From the NCBI GenBank assembly GCA_022360075.1, contig JAKSDN010001220.1, forward strand, positions 1 to 18,414: a stretch of 18,414 nt of DNA, read 5' to 3'. How positions within the stretch are numbered: the stretch's first letter is position 1; every line of letters begins with the position of its first letter. This document shows positions 7,223-14,372 of this stretch, piece after piece. The notes below the pieces were generated by a model. That model made no database searches, was not told where the DNA came from, and saw nothing but the letters and a program-made list of their open reading frames with translations. The translations under genes and the position numbers were made by a program. Origin of the DNA: Kiloniellales bacterium. Its GTDB lineage: Bacteria; Pseudomonadota; Alphaproteobacteria; Kiloniellales; JAKSDN01.

Positions 7223-9505
7223 ATGTCGGTCAGTCGACTATCGGGTGCATTGCTGCTGTGTTCGGCCTTGTTTCTAGGGGCCTGCAGCGGCTCGAAGCTC
7301 TATCCACCGGAGGAAAAGCAGAGCCTTTCAAAGGGAAGCCCTGCTTTGCGGGCCGAACCGGCACCGGCAAAGACCGAAGAGACTTCGGAATCAGGTACTT
7401 CGGAACCCGAGCTGAGCGCCTTGGCCAAGAGCGCAGCATCTCCGATGCCCGCGCCCGACTTGGAGGGCGGGCAGCTCGAGTCTGGCTCTGACAAGTATCC
7501 GGGCACCGATCGGTTCGTGAAAGCACGCTCCCGCAAGGCGCCCGAGACTGAAGTGCGGGATAGCGAAGTTATCCTTAACTTCGAGAATGCCGAGCTGCGC
7601 GAAGTCGTACGTGCCATTCTCGGGGACACGCTCAACGTAAGTTACGTCTATGATCCAAGGGTTCAGGGCGTCGTCAGTCTCAAGACAACGCGGCCGCTGC
7701 CCAGCGAGATCGTCCTGGAAACCCTTGAGACCTTGTTGCGGATGAACGGTGCCGCGCTGGTGGCTGAGGGCGAGGTGCTGAAGGTCATCCCGAGCGACGA
7801 GGCGGTTCGGGGCAACGTCGTTCCAGAGCTAGGCGTCGGTGGGCGTCCGATTCCTCCGGGTTATGCGGTCAGAATCTTGCCCTTGCGGTTCATCTCCGCA
7901 GTTCAGATGGAACAACTGCTGACACCCTTCCTGCCCCCGGAAGGAATTCTGCGGGTCGATGTCGACCGAAATCTCCTGGTGCTCGCGGGGACGAGCCGAG
8001 AGCTGGAGAATCTCATCGAGACCGCGGAGTTGTTTGACGTTGACTGGCTTGCAGGTATGTCGGCCGGAATCTTTCCTCTTGAGAACGTCGCAGCCGAGGC
8101 CGTGGCTGCGGAGCTCGAGGTCGTCTTCCGAAACGCGGTCGAGGGAGCGTTGGAGGGAGTCATTCAGTTCGAACCTATCGAGCGACTCAACGCTCTTTTG
8201 GTCGTCACCTCGCGCTCCGGCTATCTCGACAAAGCGGAGACTTGGATCAAGCGTCTGGATCAAGGAACGGGAACAGGCCAGAACCTCTACGTCTACTACC
8301 TCGAATATGGGAACGCTGCCGATGTCGCGACGATCTTGACGGACTTGTTCTCAGGTGACGAGACCCAGGCGGAGCGGGGAGAGTTTGGGCGTTTGGCCCC
8401 CGGGCGCTCGCCAGTGGAACTGTCATCTTCCCAGGATCTCTCGGCGGCGCTGCCGGATGTCGACGAGGTGGATCCACGGGAAGAGGTGCCGGTTTCCGAG
8501 CGTGTAGGCCCCGGCCCGTCGCCCGGCGCCGCAGCCCGAAGGATCGAGGGCATCGCATTTGCTCAAGGTGCCGATGTAAGAATCATCGCAGACGAGGTCA
8601 ACAACGCTTTGCTCATTCTGGCCACGCCTCAGGACTACCGGATGGTCGAGTCGGCCCTGAGGAAGATCGATGTCGTCCCTCTCCAAGTGCTCATCGAAGC
8701 TACCATCGCCGAGGTAGAGCTGAACGACGAGCTCAGGTACGGAACCCAATGGTTCTTCAAGCTGGGGGACTTCGGCCTGAACACCTCGGGTAGAGGTACC
8801 TTTAGCTCCGGCGCTAGTTCAGCTCTCCAATCCGCATTTCCAGGGTTTTCGTTCGTGCTGTCGGAGGGGGGAGAAACACGCTTCATTCTGGACGCGCTTG
8901 AGGACGTGACGACCGTCAATGTGGTCTCGTCGCCGCAGCTTATGGTTCGTGACAACCAGACCGCTGAACTCCAGGTCGGCGACGAAGTCCCTGTAATCAC
9001 CCAGCAGCAACAAAGCCCATCCGATGTTGACGCGCCTTTGGTGAACACCGTGCAGTTTCGCGACACCGGCGTGATCTTGCGTGTGACGCCGCGCGTCAGC
9101 TCGGGCGGCGCCATCATCTTGGACATAGAGCAAGAGGTGAGCGATGTTCAGGAGACTACGACCTCCGGGATTGACTCCCCAACGATTTCACAGCGCAAGA
9201 TCAGCAGTTCCGTAATCATCCATTCTGGAGAAACACTTATCTTGGGCGGGCTCATCGACGAGAGTAACACTAGAACAAGTAGCGGTTTACCATTCCTCGC
9301 GCGCATACCCTTCATCGGCTGGTTGTTCGGGCGCCAAGAGAGAACAGCGGAGCGGACTGAGTTGATCGTACTCCTTTCGCCACGGGTCGTGAGGGATCTC
9401 GAAGAGGCGCGTGAGGCGACTGAGGAGGTCCGTAAGAGGATGGAGGGCCTGAAGCCCTTTCAGAAACTCGGCAGGCGAGAGCCGTTGTTCGAAGACTCGG
9501 AGTGA
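7223..9505 (+). CDS. gspD: Type II secretion secretin GspD with lipoprotein signal
   Basis: GspD forms the outer-membrane channel of the T2SS. The product is 760 aa. It opens with a lipoprotein signal (LLLCSALFLGAC; Cys21, +2 Ser, so no inner-membrane retention signal). A linker of about 90 residues follows, then N0 (about 114-190), N1 (about 213-275), N2 (about 280-347) and N3 (about 355-485, with a Pro/Gly/acid-rich insert near 380-440). The secretin domain follows (about 490-722), with VVSSPQLMVRDNQ, the VPVITQ segment, TGVILRVTPRV, and GETLILGGLI near the end. A short charged tail (723-760) closes the protein. GspD often needs a pilotin (GspS); a lipidated secretin such as P. aeruginosa HxcQ pilots itself. 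The Shine-Dalgarno site is weak (G-run about 12 nt upstream). Confidence 0.95.
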   Translation: MSVSRLSGALLLCSALFLGACSGSKLYPPEEKQSLSKGSPALRAEPAPAKTEETSESGTSEPELSALAKSAASPMPAPDLEGGQLESGSDKYPGTDRFVKARSRKAPETEVRDSEVILNFENAELREVVRAILGDTLNVSYVYDPRVQGVVSLKTTRPLPSEIVLETLETLLRMNGAALVAEGEVLKVIPSDEAVRGNVVPELGVGGRPIPPGYAVRILPLRFISAVQMEQLLTPFLPPEGILRVDVDRNLLVLAGTSRELENLIETAELFDVDWLAGMSAGIFPLENVAAEAVAAELEVVFRNAVEGALEGVIQFEPIERLNALLVVTSRSGYLDKAETWIKRLDQGTGTGQNLYVYYLEYGNAADVATILTDLFSGDETQAERGEFGRLAPGRSPVELSSSQDLSAALPDVDEVDPREEVPVSERVGPGPSPGAAARRIEGIAFAQGADVRIIADEVNNALLILATPQDYRMVESALRKIDVVPLQVLIEATIAEVELNDELRYGTQWFFKLGDFGLNTSGRGTFSSGASSALQSAFPGFSFVLSEGGETRFILDALEDVTTVNVVSSPQLMVRDNQTAELQVGDEVPVITQQQQSPSDVDAPLVNTVQFRDTGVILRVTPRVSSGGAIILDIEQEVSDVQETTTSGIDSPTISQRKISSSVIIHSGETLILGGLIDESNTRTSSGLPFLARIPFIGWLFGRQERTAERTELIVLLSPRVVRDLEEAREATEEVRKRMEGLKPFQKLGRREPLFEDSE

Positions 9506-9589
9506 TCGGCTTGCTGCTTGACACGGACAATTAGCCGTCCGAAGACGAACGGCGGAGGTCCCAAACTCGCACTGTGACGTGCTTCTAGC

Positions 9590-9607
9590 TGCACTCTTTC
9601 GAGTGCA
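9590..9607 (+). terminator. Hairpin downstream of gspD
   Basis: TGCACTC and GAGTGCA form a perfect 7-bp stem around a TTTC loop, 85 bp after the gspD stop. No T-run follows. It may mark the end of the T2SS transcript. The rest of the 9506-9784 gap shows no gene; a 69-codon frame at 9579-9788 has no ribosome binding site or recognisable content. Confidence 0.35.
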
Positions 9608-9678
9608 TCATGTAGGCGTCCTTGATTTGCCACGCTCGTGCTTTGCGCGGGCTCCAGCAGTTAGCCATGTCTCGCTCG

Positions 9679-9707
9679 TTGGTCTCTTCGCGGCGGCTGG
9701 CTACAAT
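9679..9707 (+). promoter_or_regulatory. Candidate sigma-70-type promoter for the STN-protease gene
   Basis: TTGGTC (9679-9684), a 17-bp spacer and TACAAT (9702-9707) lie 77 bp before the TTG start of the protease gene. The -10 matches five of six positions; the -35 matches only the TTG. This suggests the gene may be transcribed independently of gspD. Confidence 0.35.
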
Positions 9708-9771
9708 GACACGAGTTTCCCGGCGCGATCTCACCGCTGTTCGTCGAATCATAGGTCTCGCTCGGGTATGC

Positions 9772-9776
9772 GGAGG
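9772..9776 (+). promoter_or_regulatory. Shine-Dalgarno site deciding a TTG start
   Basis: GGAGG lies 8 nt before TTG at 9785. The first in-frame ATG, at 9812, has no comparable site. The TTG is therefore the better start, although the ATG also gives a sound signal peptide. Confidence 0.6.
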
Positions 9777-9784
9777 CCCATCCC

Positions 9785-10561
9785 TTGAGCCATAGATATC
9801 GACATAGTCGGATGGCGACTGCGAGGCATTGCTCGAGGGTTCGCGTCTGGCCTTTCGCGCCGGTTTGCACTGCGATGCTGGCAGCGGCGCTTTTGTTGAT
9901 CCCGACTGGCGCTCAAGCAGAAGACGATCAACCTGCTCCGAACCTTCGTGCGCAGCTCGAGTCACTAGCCCAGGAGCATCAATTTGAGCTGCTCGGAACG
10001 GAGGCGATTGAGGAGGCTCCGCCCGTCGAAGCCGAGGGGACCCTTGGAGAGCAGCTCTCAGCACTGTTGTCCGATCACAACTTCGCTATCGTCCGCGATG
10101 ATCGGGGCGCCATTACCGTGGTGCGCGTCACAGAACGTAAGCGCCTATCAGATGTGGGACCAATGACGGTGATCGTCAACACGACGCGACGTGGATCAGG
10201 CCACTACCTCGAGGTTGTCGTTATGGGCCAGCGTTCGGACCGGAGGCGACTAGACCTTCTCGTGGACACCGGTGCGTCGATGATCGTCCTTCCTTCTTCG
10301 ATGATGGCTGAACTCGGCTTCCAAGAATCTGACCTCCCCGACGTGGCGCTCCAGACGGCGAATGGCGAGGCCAAGGGCAAGCGTGCGGAGCTCCGCAGCG
10401 TCGAGGTCGGACAGGCTGTGGCGCGCAACGTAGCGGTGGCCTTTGTCGACGATGAACGCCTAGGCGACAATATGCTCCTCGGTATGAGCTTCCTAAATCG
10501 TTACGTCGTGACGATCGACGATGCCGCCAGCGTGATCAGTCTCGAGTCTTCGAGAGAGTGA
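9785..10561 (+). CDS. Exported retropepsin-like aspartic protease with N-terminal STN/N0-like domain
   Basis: The product is 258 aa. An Arg-rich N-region and hydrophobic segment end in a likely signal peptidase site (GAQA|ED, about residue 45). Residues about 53-116 follow the STN/N0 pattern: LxxLAQEH, then EGTLGEQLSALLSDHNF, then a hydrophobic strand. Residues about 138-252 form a clan AA (retropepsin-like) protease domain. It has the catalytic motif LVDTGAS (Asp161), a second strand VALQTANG, and NMLLGMSFLNRY near the end, the usual bacterial single-domain pattern that acts as a dimer. The substrate is unknown; periplasmic action is inferred. It stands alone, 279 bp after gspD, with its own candidate promoter. 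A role in T2SS or envelope proteolysis is only a guess. The TTG start is chosen for its GGAGG; ATG 9812 is the alternative. Confidence 0.85.
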   Translation: MSHRYRHSRMATARHCSRVRVWPFAPVCTAMLAAALLLIPTGAQAEDDQPAPNLRAQLESLAQEHQFELLGTEAIEEAPPVEAEGTLGEQLSALLSDHNFAIVRDDRGAITVVRVTERKRLSDVGPMTVIVNTTRRGSGHYLEVVVMGQRSDRRRLDLLVDTGASMIVLPSSMMAELGFQESDLPDVALQTANGEAKGKRAELRSVEVGQAVARNVAVAFVDDERLGDNMLLGMSFLNRYVVTIDDAASVISLESSRE

Positions 10562-10623
10562 TGTTTTACGTAGAGAGACTTGATTCGAGTGGATCGCAAG
10601 ATACGAGTATTGAGGAATCGCTC

Positions 10624-10642
10624 GCTCCATCTTGGATGGAGC
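10624..10642. terminator. Perfect palindromic hairpin between convergent units
   Basis: GCTCCATC, loop TTG, and GATGGAGC form a perfect 8-bp stem with a 3-nt loop. It sits between the stop of the protease gene (+) and the stop of tonB (-). No T-run flanks it on either side. The position suits a bidirectional terminator, but the sequence alone is not decisive. Confidence 0.4.
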
Positions 10643-10697
10643 CGGTAACCAACGATCGAGTTCGGTGAGGCTCGGTAGGAGAGGTTCCGCAGCAGCC

Positions 10698-11807
10698 TCA
10701 GGTGATCGAGAACTGCACGGGGACGACGAGCTCGAGCCTCTCCCTGGGGAGGTCGTCGGGCATGGGCGGAAGCGGGCTGGCGCGCTTCAGCATGTCCAGG
10801 GTGGCTCTATCGAGCAGCCGGTAGCCCGAGCTTTCCTCGATCCGGGACTCGAGCACCTGTCCGTTACGGTCGATCACGAGATAGAGCAGCACGACGCCTT
10901 GCTGGCGTCGCGTCTGGGCTCTCCGCGGGTACTCCTTGTGTCGCTCCAGCCAGGCGAGCAGTACGGCGGCATAGTCGGTTTCACGACCCGCCAGGCCGCC
11001 GGCACTCGCATCGCTCGCGCTGTTACCGGCGTCGAGGCGATCCTGGATGCCGGACTTGCCGCCCGAACCCGCTGTCGAAGGTGCGGCGGCGGCGACTTGC
11101 GCCTCGATCGGCTCGGCGGCCTGGACCGCCTGGGAAAGTCTCACCGGAACCGGTTCGGCCGCGGGCTCCGGCTTGACTAATTTATGCGCGGGCTCGGGCG
11201 GCCGAGGCTTTCGCTTCGGCAGTGCCGGCACGTCGGCCGGCCGTGCCGCGATCTGGTCCGGCGGTGCCGTCTCGGCCATGGCCACCTGCACCGCGACCGG
11301 CACTTCCGGTACAGGCGGCTCGCGCTCGCTTTCCTGCACCGTTTCGATGACGGGGATCAGCTCCGGGACTTCGTCGGGCATCTCGACTGTCTCTGCCGCC
11401 ATCGTCTCGACGGACGCGACAGCCTGAGGTGTCGCGGTTTCCGGCTGCGCTTCCGCGACCTCGGCCGGCGTCTCGACGGGAGTCTCCATAGCCTCCACGA
11501 CCGCCGTCTCGGTCGGCTCAATGGCTTCCGTGGTCGCGACGTCGGGTGGCACCGCCGTCGTTTCCTCGAGAGAGGGGTCGGCAGACGCTTCTGCCGGCCT
11601 TACCTGATCCGCTTCGGTCTCGGCGGTTACGGCGGCGACGCTGCCCGGTGCGCCGCCGGCCGGGCCCAAGGCGACTTCGATGCCGCCGACGCCGGCGCTT
11701 TTCGCGTCCGCATCCGTTTCTTGCCAAAACACAGAGATGAAGAGACCGGCGTGGAGTCCGGTGGCCAAGGCAAGCGCAACCAGCCAGTGTCGGCGTCCGA
11801 TCCGCAT
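10698..11807 (-). CDS. tonB: Energy transducer TonB
   Basis: TonB carries proton-motive energy from ExbB/ExbD to outer-membrane receptors. The product is 369 aa, longer than the 239 aa of E. coli. It has an N-terminal anchor helix (about 8-27), a very long Ala/Pro/Glu/Val-rich periplasmic linker (about 30-270) with Lys-Pro runs such as LPKRKPRPPEP, and a C-terminal TonB domain (about 280-369). This domain shows YPRRAQ, GVVLLYLVIDRNGQV, ESSGYRLLDRA and SPLPPMP. The frame extends far upstream as a shadow of the exbD genes; ATG 11807 gives the conserved anchor and shares one base with the preceding exbD stop (TGATG). It is last in the exbB-exbD-exbD-tonB unit. Confidence 0.95.
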   Translation of the reverse strand: MRIGRRHWLVALALATGLHAGLFISVFWQETDADAKSAGVGGIEVALGPAGGAPGSVAAVTAETEADQVRPAEASADPSLEETTAVPPDVATTEAIEPTETAVVEAMETPVETPAEVAEAQPETATPQAVASVETMAAETVEMPDEVPELIPVIETVQESEREPPVPEVPVAVQVAMAETAPPDQIAARPADVPALPKRKPRPPEPAHKLVKPEPAAEPVPVRLSQAVQAAEPIEAQVAAAAPSTAGSGGKSGIQDRLDAGNSASDASAGGLAGRETDYAAVLLAWLERHKEYPRRAQTRRQQGVVLLYLVIDRNGQVLESRIEESSGYRLLDRATLDMLKRASPLPPMPDDLPRERLELVVPVQFSIT

Positions 11808-12226
11808 CAGCCGGTCTCTGCTGCGTCGCTTGGGATGGTGAGTAGCTTCAGGCGCTCCACGCCGGCCTCGCGCAGGATCTCCATGACCGCGATGACGCGC
11901 AGCGATTCGGCACGGCCATCGGCCTTCAGCCAGACCTGCGACGGCGGCGTCTCGCCGGCAAGCTTCTCGGCAGCCGCGGCTTGAAGGTCGGCTTCCTCGA
12001 TCAGCGCGCCGTCGAGGGCCAGCTTGCCATCCTCGCCGACCACGATCACAAGCTCTCTTTGATTGATTGGACCTTCGCTCTCCGAGCGCGGCGGGTCGAC
12101 CTGGATGGGGTCGATCGCGGCGAGCTTGCCCGCCAACATGAAGAAGATCAGCAGCAGGAACACGACGTTGATCAGAGGCAAGATGCGCTCGTCGTCGTTC
12201 TTCGGCCGTGGCGGTTGAAAGCGCAT
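11807..12226 (-). CDS. exbD: ExbD-family biopolymer transport protein (second copy, Asn in place of the transmembrane Asp)
   Basis: ExbD proteins pair with ExbB to form the proton-driven motor for TonB. The product is 139 aa. It has a short cytoplasmic tail, a transmembrane helix at about 15-34, and a periplasmic domain ending near 135. The helix reads ILPLINVVFLLLIFFML. The position normally occupied by the essential Asp (PLIDVVF; Asp25 in E. coli ExbD) is Asn20 here, codon AAC. This copy probably cannot carry protons by itself and may act in a mixed pair with the neighbouring ExbD. It starts 9 bp after that gene and shares one base with tonB. Confidence 0.92.
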   Translation of the reverse strand: MRFQPPRPKNDDERILPLINVVFLLLIFFMLAGKLAAIDPIQVDPPRSESEGPINQRELVIVVGEDGKLALDGALIEEADLQAAAAEKLAGETPPSQVWLKADGRAESLRVIAVMEILREAGVERLKLLTIPSDAAETG

Positions 12227-12235
12227 CGGCCCGTC

Positions 12236-12670
12236 TCACCGATCGCCGTCGCGGATCAGCGACATGCTGGTAACGCCGGCCGCCTTCAGGCGGTCGAGCA
12301 CCTCGACGGTGCGCTGCAACGCGACACCCCTGGACGGCTTGACCAGGACGCGCTGGTCCGGATTGACGGCGAGGCGCTGGGCGATCCGCTGAGTCAGAGC
12401 GCCAAGCGTCAGGCGCTCCGCCGCCAGCCTCAGGCTATCCGGCCTGACCTCGACCAGGAGGGCGCCTTCGACCGAGGCGCTTGGCGCGGCGGCCTGAGCC
12501 GGTGCGTTCAGGTCGATCGCGCGCCAGTCGAGGAAGCTCGATGCCAGCATGAAGAAGACCAGCAGGATGAACACCACATCGATCAGCGGCGTCAGGCTGA
12601 TCAAGGGCCGCTTGCGCGCGGGCCTAGCCAGCAGCGTTCGCCGTGGCGGTCGTGTAGTGGGCCGGCCCAT
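12236..12670 (-). CDS. exbD: ExbD-family biopolymer transport protein (first copy, Asp present)
   Basis: The product is 144 aa. An Arg-rich cytoplasmic tail (residues 1-22) is followed by a transmembrane helix with the canonical LTPLIDVVFILLVFFML, Asp31 being the expected proton-carrying residue. The periplasmic ExbD domain follows, including LVKPSRGVALQRTVEVLDRLKAAGV. The frame is open up to 12823, but ATG 12670, with GGAGAG about 9 nt upstream, gives the normal N-terminus. It therefore overlaps the 3' end of exbB by 47 bp, an unusually long overlap. It belongs to the same transcript as the second exbD and tonB. Confidence 0.93.
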   Translation of the reverse strand: MGRPTTRPPRRTLLARPARKRPLISLTPLIDVVFILLVFFMLASSFLDWRAIDLNAPAQAAAPSASVEGALLVEVRPDSLRLAAERLTLGALTQRIAQRLAVNPDQRVLVKPSRGVALQRTVEVLDRLKAAGVTSMSLIRDGDR

Positions 12671-13418
12671 GGGGCTCGTCTCTCCAGTCGGGTCGCTCGG
12701 CAGCGTCGTCGGACAGGTCCTCGGTGAAGACCTGGGTGACCAGGTTGTCCATCTCGTGGGCCAGGCCGTCGATGCGGCGCTCCAGCCAATTGAGGATGGC
12801 GACCACGGGAATGGCGACGGCAAGCCCGACGGCGGTCGTCAGCAGCGCTTGCCAGATGCCGCCGGAGAGGATCGCCGGGTTCACCTGATTGCCGGCCGCC
12901 TCGAGCTGTCGGAAGGCTTCGATCATGCCGAGCACCGTGCCGAAGAGGCCGAGCAGGGGCGCGAGGGAGGCGATGACCTCGAGCACCCGGAAGCCGCCGC
13001 GGAGGTTCTCGAGCACGTCGCCGCCGTAGCGCAGCACTTCTTCGCGGATCTTCGCTTCGGGCAGGCCACGCTCCAGCCCGCGAATGGCCCGGGCCATGAC
13101 CTCGCCGACCGGGCTCCTGGCACGTTTGGCGACGGCCAGCGCCTCCTGCACCTGACCGTCTTTGTACAAATGAAGCGCCTTGCGGCCGTTGCGGCTCTTG
13201 CCGACGTTGGTGCGGCCGAACTGCCAGAGCTTCAAGAGAATGACCGCCGTCGCCACGACCGACATGGCCATGAGCAGCGCGACAACCGGGCCGCCGGCCT
13301 GGAGCAGCTCCAGGGCCTGCGCGAAGGCGCCCGCCGGTCCGCCGACGGCCTCCTCTGTCATTCCCGTGGTAGGCAGGGCAGCACCCGACAGCTCGCCGTC
13401 CGTCAGCTCTTCGTTCAT
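12624..13418 (-). CDS. exbB: MotA/TolQ/ExbB-family proton channel protein ExbB
   Basis: ExbB forms the inner-membrane scaffold and proton channel of the TonB motor. The product is 264 aa. Three transmembrane segments lie at about 42-65, 145-170 and 185-215. The conserved family core includes LEVIASLAPLLGLFGTVLGMIEAF and the later AILSGGIWQALLTTAVGLAVAIPVV. A cytoplasmic loop lies between the first and second segments (RSPVGEVMARA). The C-terminus is acidic and Thr/Ala-rich, and overlaps the start of exbD. The ATG at 13418 has a modest ribosome binding site (ACGGA); M20 is a possible later start. A Fur-like site lies about 70-85 bp upstream, so iron control is likely. TolQ is excluded by the exbD-tonB neighbours. 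Confidence 0.94.
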   Translation of the reverse strand: MNEELTDGELSGAALPTTGMTEEAVGGPAGAFAQALELLQAGGPVVALLMAMSVVATAVILLKLWQFGRTNVGKSRNGRKALHLYKDGQVQEALAVAKRARSPVGEVMARAIRGLERGLPEAKIREEVLRYGGDVLENLRGGFRVLEVIASLAPLLGLFGTVLGMIEAFRQLEAAGNQVNPAILSGGIWQALLTTAVGLAVAIPVVAILNWLERRIDGLAHEMDNLVTQVFTEDLSDDAAERPDWRDEPHGPAHYTTATANAAG

Positions 13419-13488
13419 TTCCGTTGACCCCAGGATGTTCTGACCACGGCGGCTATGGCCGGGCGACAGTCAGCTTACTCGCCGCTTG

Positions 13489-13503
13489 TGCGAATGAAAC
13501 GCA
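13489..13503 (-). promoter_or_regulatory. Candidate Fur box upstream of exbB
   Basis: On the - strand the site reads TGCGTTTCATTCGCA. It fits a 7-1-7 Fur-type layout with the arm ATTCGCA, the same arm as in the sites at 14113 and 18087. It lies 71-85 bp upstream of the exbB start in a 140-bp gap. Fur binding is inferred, not shown. Confidence 0.5.
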
Positions 13504-13558
13504 ATATCACCTAACACTTAGATTTTCAAGACCTTCTCGCGGCAATAGGCCGTTTCGG

Positions 13559-13999
13559 TCACTTGATGAACGGCACCTTGGCGCGGGCGGAGGTGGAGAT
13601 GAGCGAGAGGCAGTTCTCGCGGGCACCGGAAGCGTCCGCGCAGGCCATCACGGTGTTGAGCAGCAGACGACTCACCTGCTCGCAGGCTAGGCCTTTCATG
13701 TCGAAGACCTTGAGGCTGGTCTTGCCCGCGGGAAGCGGTGCCGTCTCAACGGCGAGACGCCGCGCCACGATGCCATCGCTATCGAACATCACCAGGTCGA
13801 GCTTTAGGGCCTCGAACGCGCTCGAGGTTCCGTTCTCCAGGACGAGGTAAGCGCGGCAGGCATTATCGTTCGGCTCCAGCTTGTTCAGCTCGATCTGAAC
13901 GCTTTCCGCCTCGGCCTGTGCGGTGATCGGGCTCAGAAGCAGTGAAGACAGAAGCAGACCGCGCACGACGCAGAGCGGACGGGCAGGGCTCCGAGCCAT
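13559..13999 (-). CDS. Exported four-cysteine protein of unknown function, next to the exbB operon
   Basis: The product is 146 aa. A signal peptide (LLLSSLLLSPITAQA|EA, cleaved near 29) is followed by a compact domain with four Cys (48, 106, 120, 130) that could form two disulfides in the periplasm. The mature part includes LEPNDNACRAYLVLENGT and FEALKLDLVMFDSDGIVARR, with VPFIK at the end. I recall similar proteins beside exbB-exbD-tonB clusters of alphaproteobacteria, but no function is established to my knowledge. ATG 13999 has a strong GGGGGAG 5 nt upstream; the longer frame to 14194 is not used. A Fur-like site lies about 115-130 bp upstream. It precedes exbB by 140 bp in the same direction. 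Confidence 0.8.
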   Translation of the reverse strand: MARSPARPLCVVRGLLLSSLLLSPITAQAEAESVQIELNKLEPNDNACRAYLVLENGTSSAFEALKLDLVMFDSDGIVARRLAVETAPLPAGKTSLKVFDMKGLACEQVSRLLLNTVMACADASGARENCLSLISTSARAKVPFIK

Positions 14000-14112
14000 A
14001 GTTTCTCCCCCAATGCGCTTTTTGGCGTCGCGCCGGCCGCTCGACCACGACCGAAGACGCGGCTTTCGCGACCGTCGCACCGGACCACCTTGAGCAAGAC
14101 CCCTAAAGCAAA

Positions 14113-14127
14113 TGCGAGCAATTCGCA
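14113..14127. promoter_or_regulatory. Candidate Fur box upstream of the 146-aa gene
   Basis: The + strand reads TGCGAGCAATTCGCA: a perfect 5-bp inverted repeat (TGCGA/TCGCA) around a 5-nt centre. It carries the ATTCGCA arm shared with the two other sites. It lies in the 142-bp gap between the 76-aa gene stop and the 146-aa gene start. Confidence 0.5.
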
Positions 14128-14141
14128 ATCGCAATCGGGTG

Positions 14142-14372
14142 CTACCGGCCGGCTTGGTCCCTTTCGGCCGCTGCATCGCCCGTTCCGCCACCACGGCATG
14201 CCTTGGCGACGACCCAAAGTGATGCGGCGGTCGGGAGCGCGATGGCCAGCGCGCCGAGGAGGTCCCAAAGCCCGTCCGCGACGAGCGCGCAGATGAGACC
14301 GAACGCCGTCACACCTCCGATGAGGCAGGGCCACAGCCACAGGCGCAGAAACACCGTTGCCGCGTTGTTCAT
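14142..14372 (-). CDS. Small inner-membrane protein coupled to the PepSY reductase gene
   Basis: The product is 76 aa. It opens MNNAATVFLRLWLWPCLIGG and has two likely transmembrane segments (about 7-30 and 36-56), separated by a short loop with DGLWD. A charged Gly/Arg tail follows. The ATG overlaps the stop of the PepSY gene in an ATGA arrangement, which indicates translational coupling. Small membrane proteins beside PepSY-type ferrisiderophore reductases are common, for example in the fpvGHJK group of Pseudomonas. A helper role in iron release at the inner membrane is inferred. I cannot name a domain family for it with confidence. Confidence 0.75.
   Translation of the reverse strand: MNNAATVFLRLWLWPCLIGGVTAFGLICALVADGLWDLLGALAIALPTAASLWVVAKACRGGGTGDAAAERDQAGR

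Noticed and set aside
9579..9788. 69-codon open frame after gspD
   Set aside because: No ribosome binding site or known pattern, and it runs over the candidate promoter and Shine-Dalgarno site of the protease gene.
11184..11984. Long + strand frame opposite tonB with Arg/Leu repeats
   Set aside because: Mirror of the Ala/Pro/Glu-rich TonB linker; low complexity, no start signal.
14121..14136. Short direct repeat CGCAATCGCAATCG near the Fur-like site
   Set aside because: Only about two 6-bp units; too short to call an iteron or separate operator.
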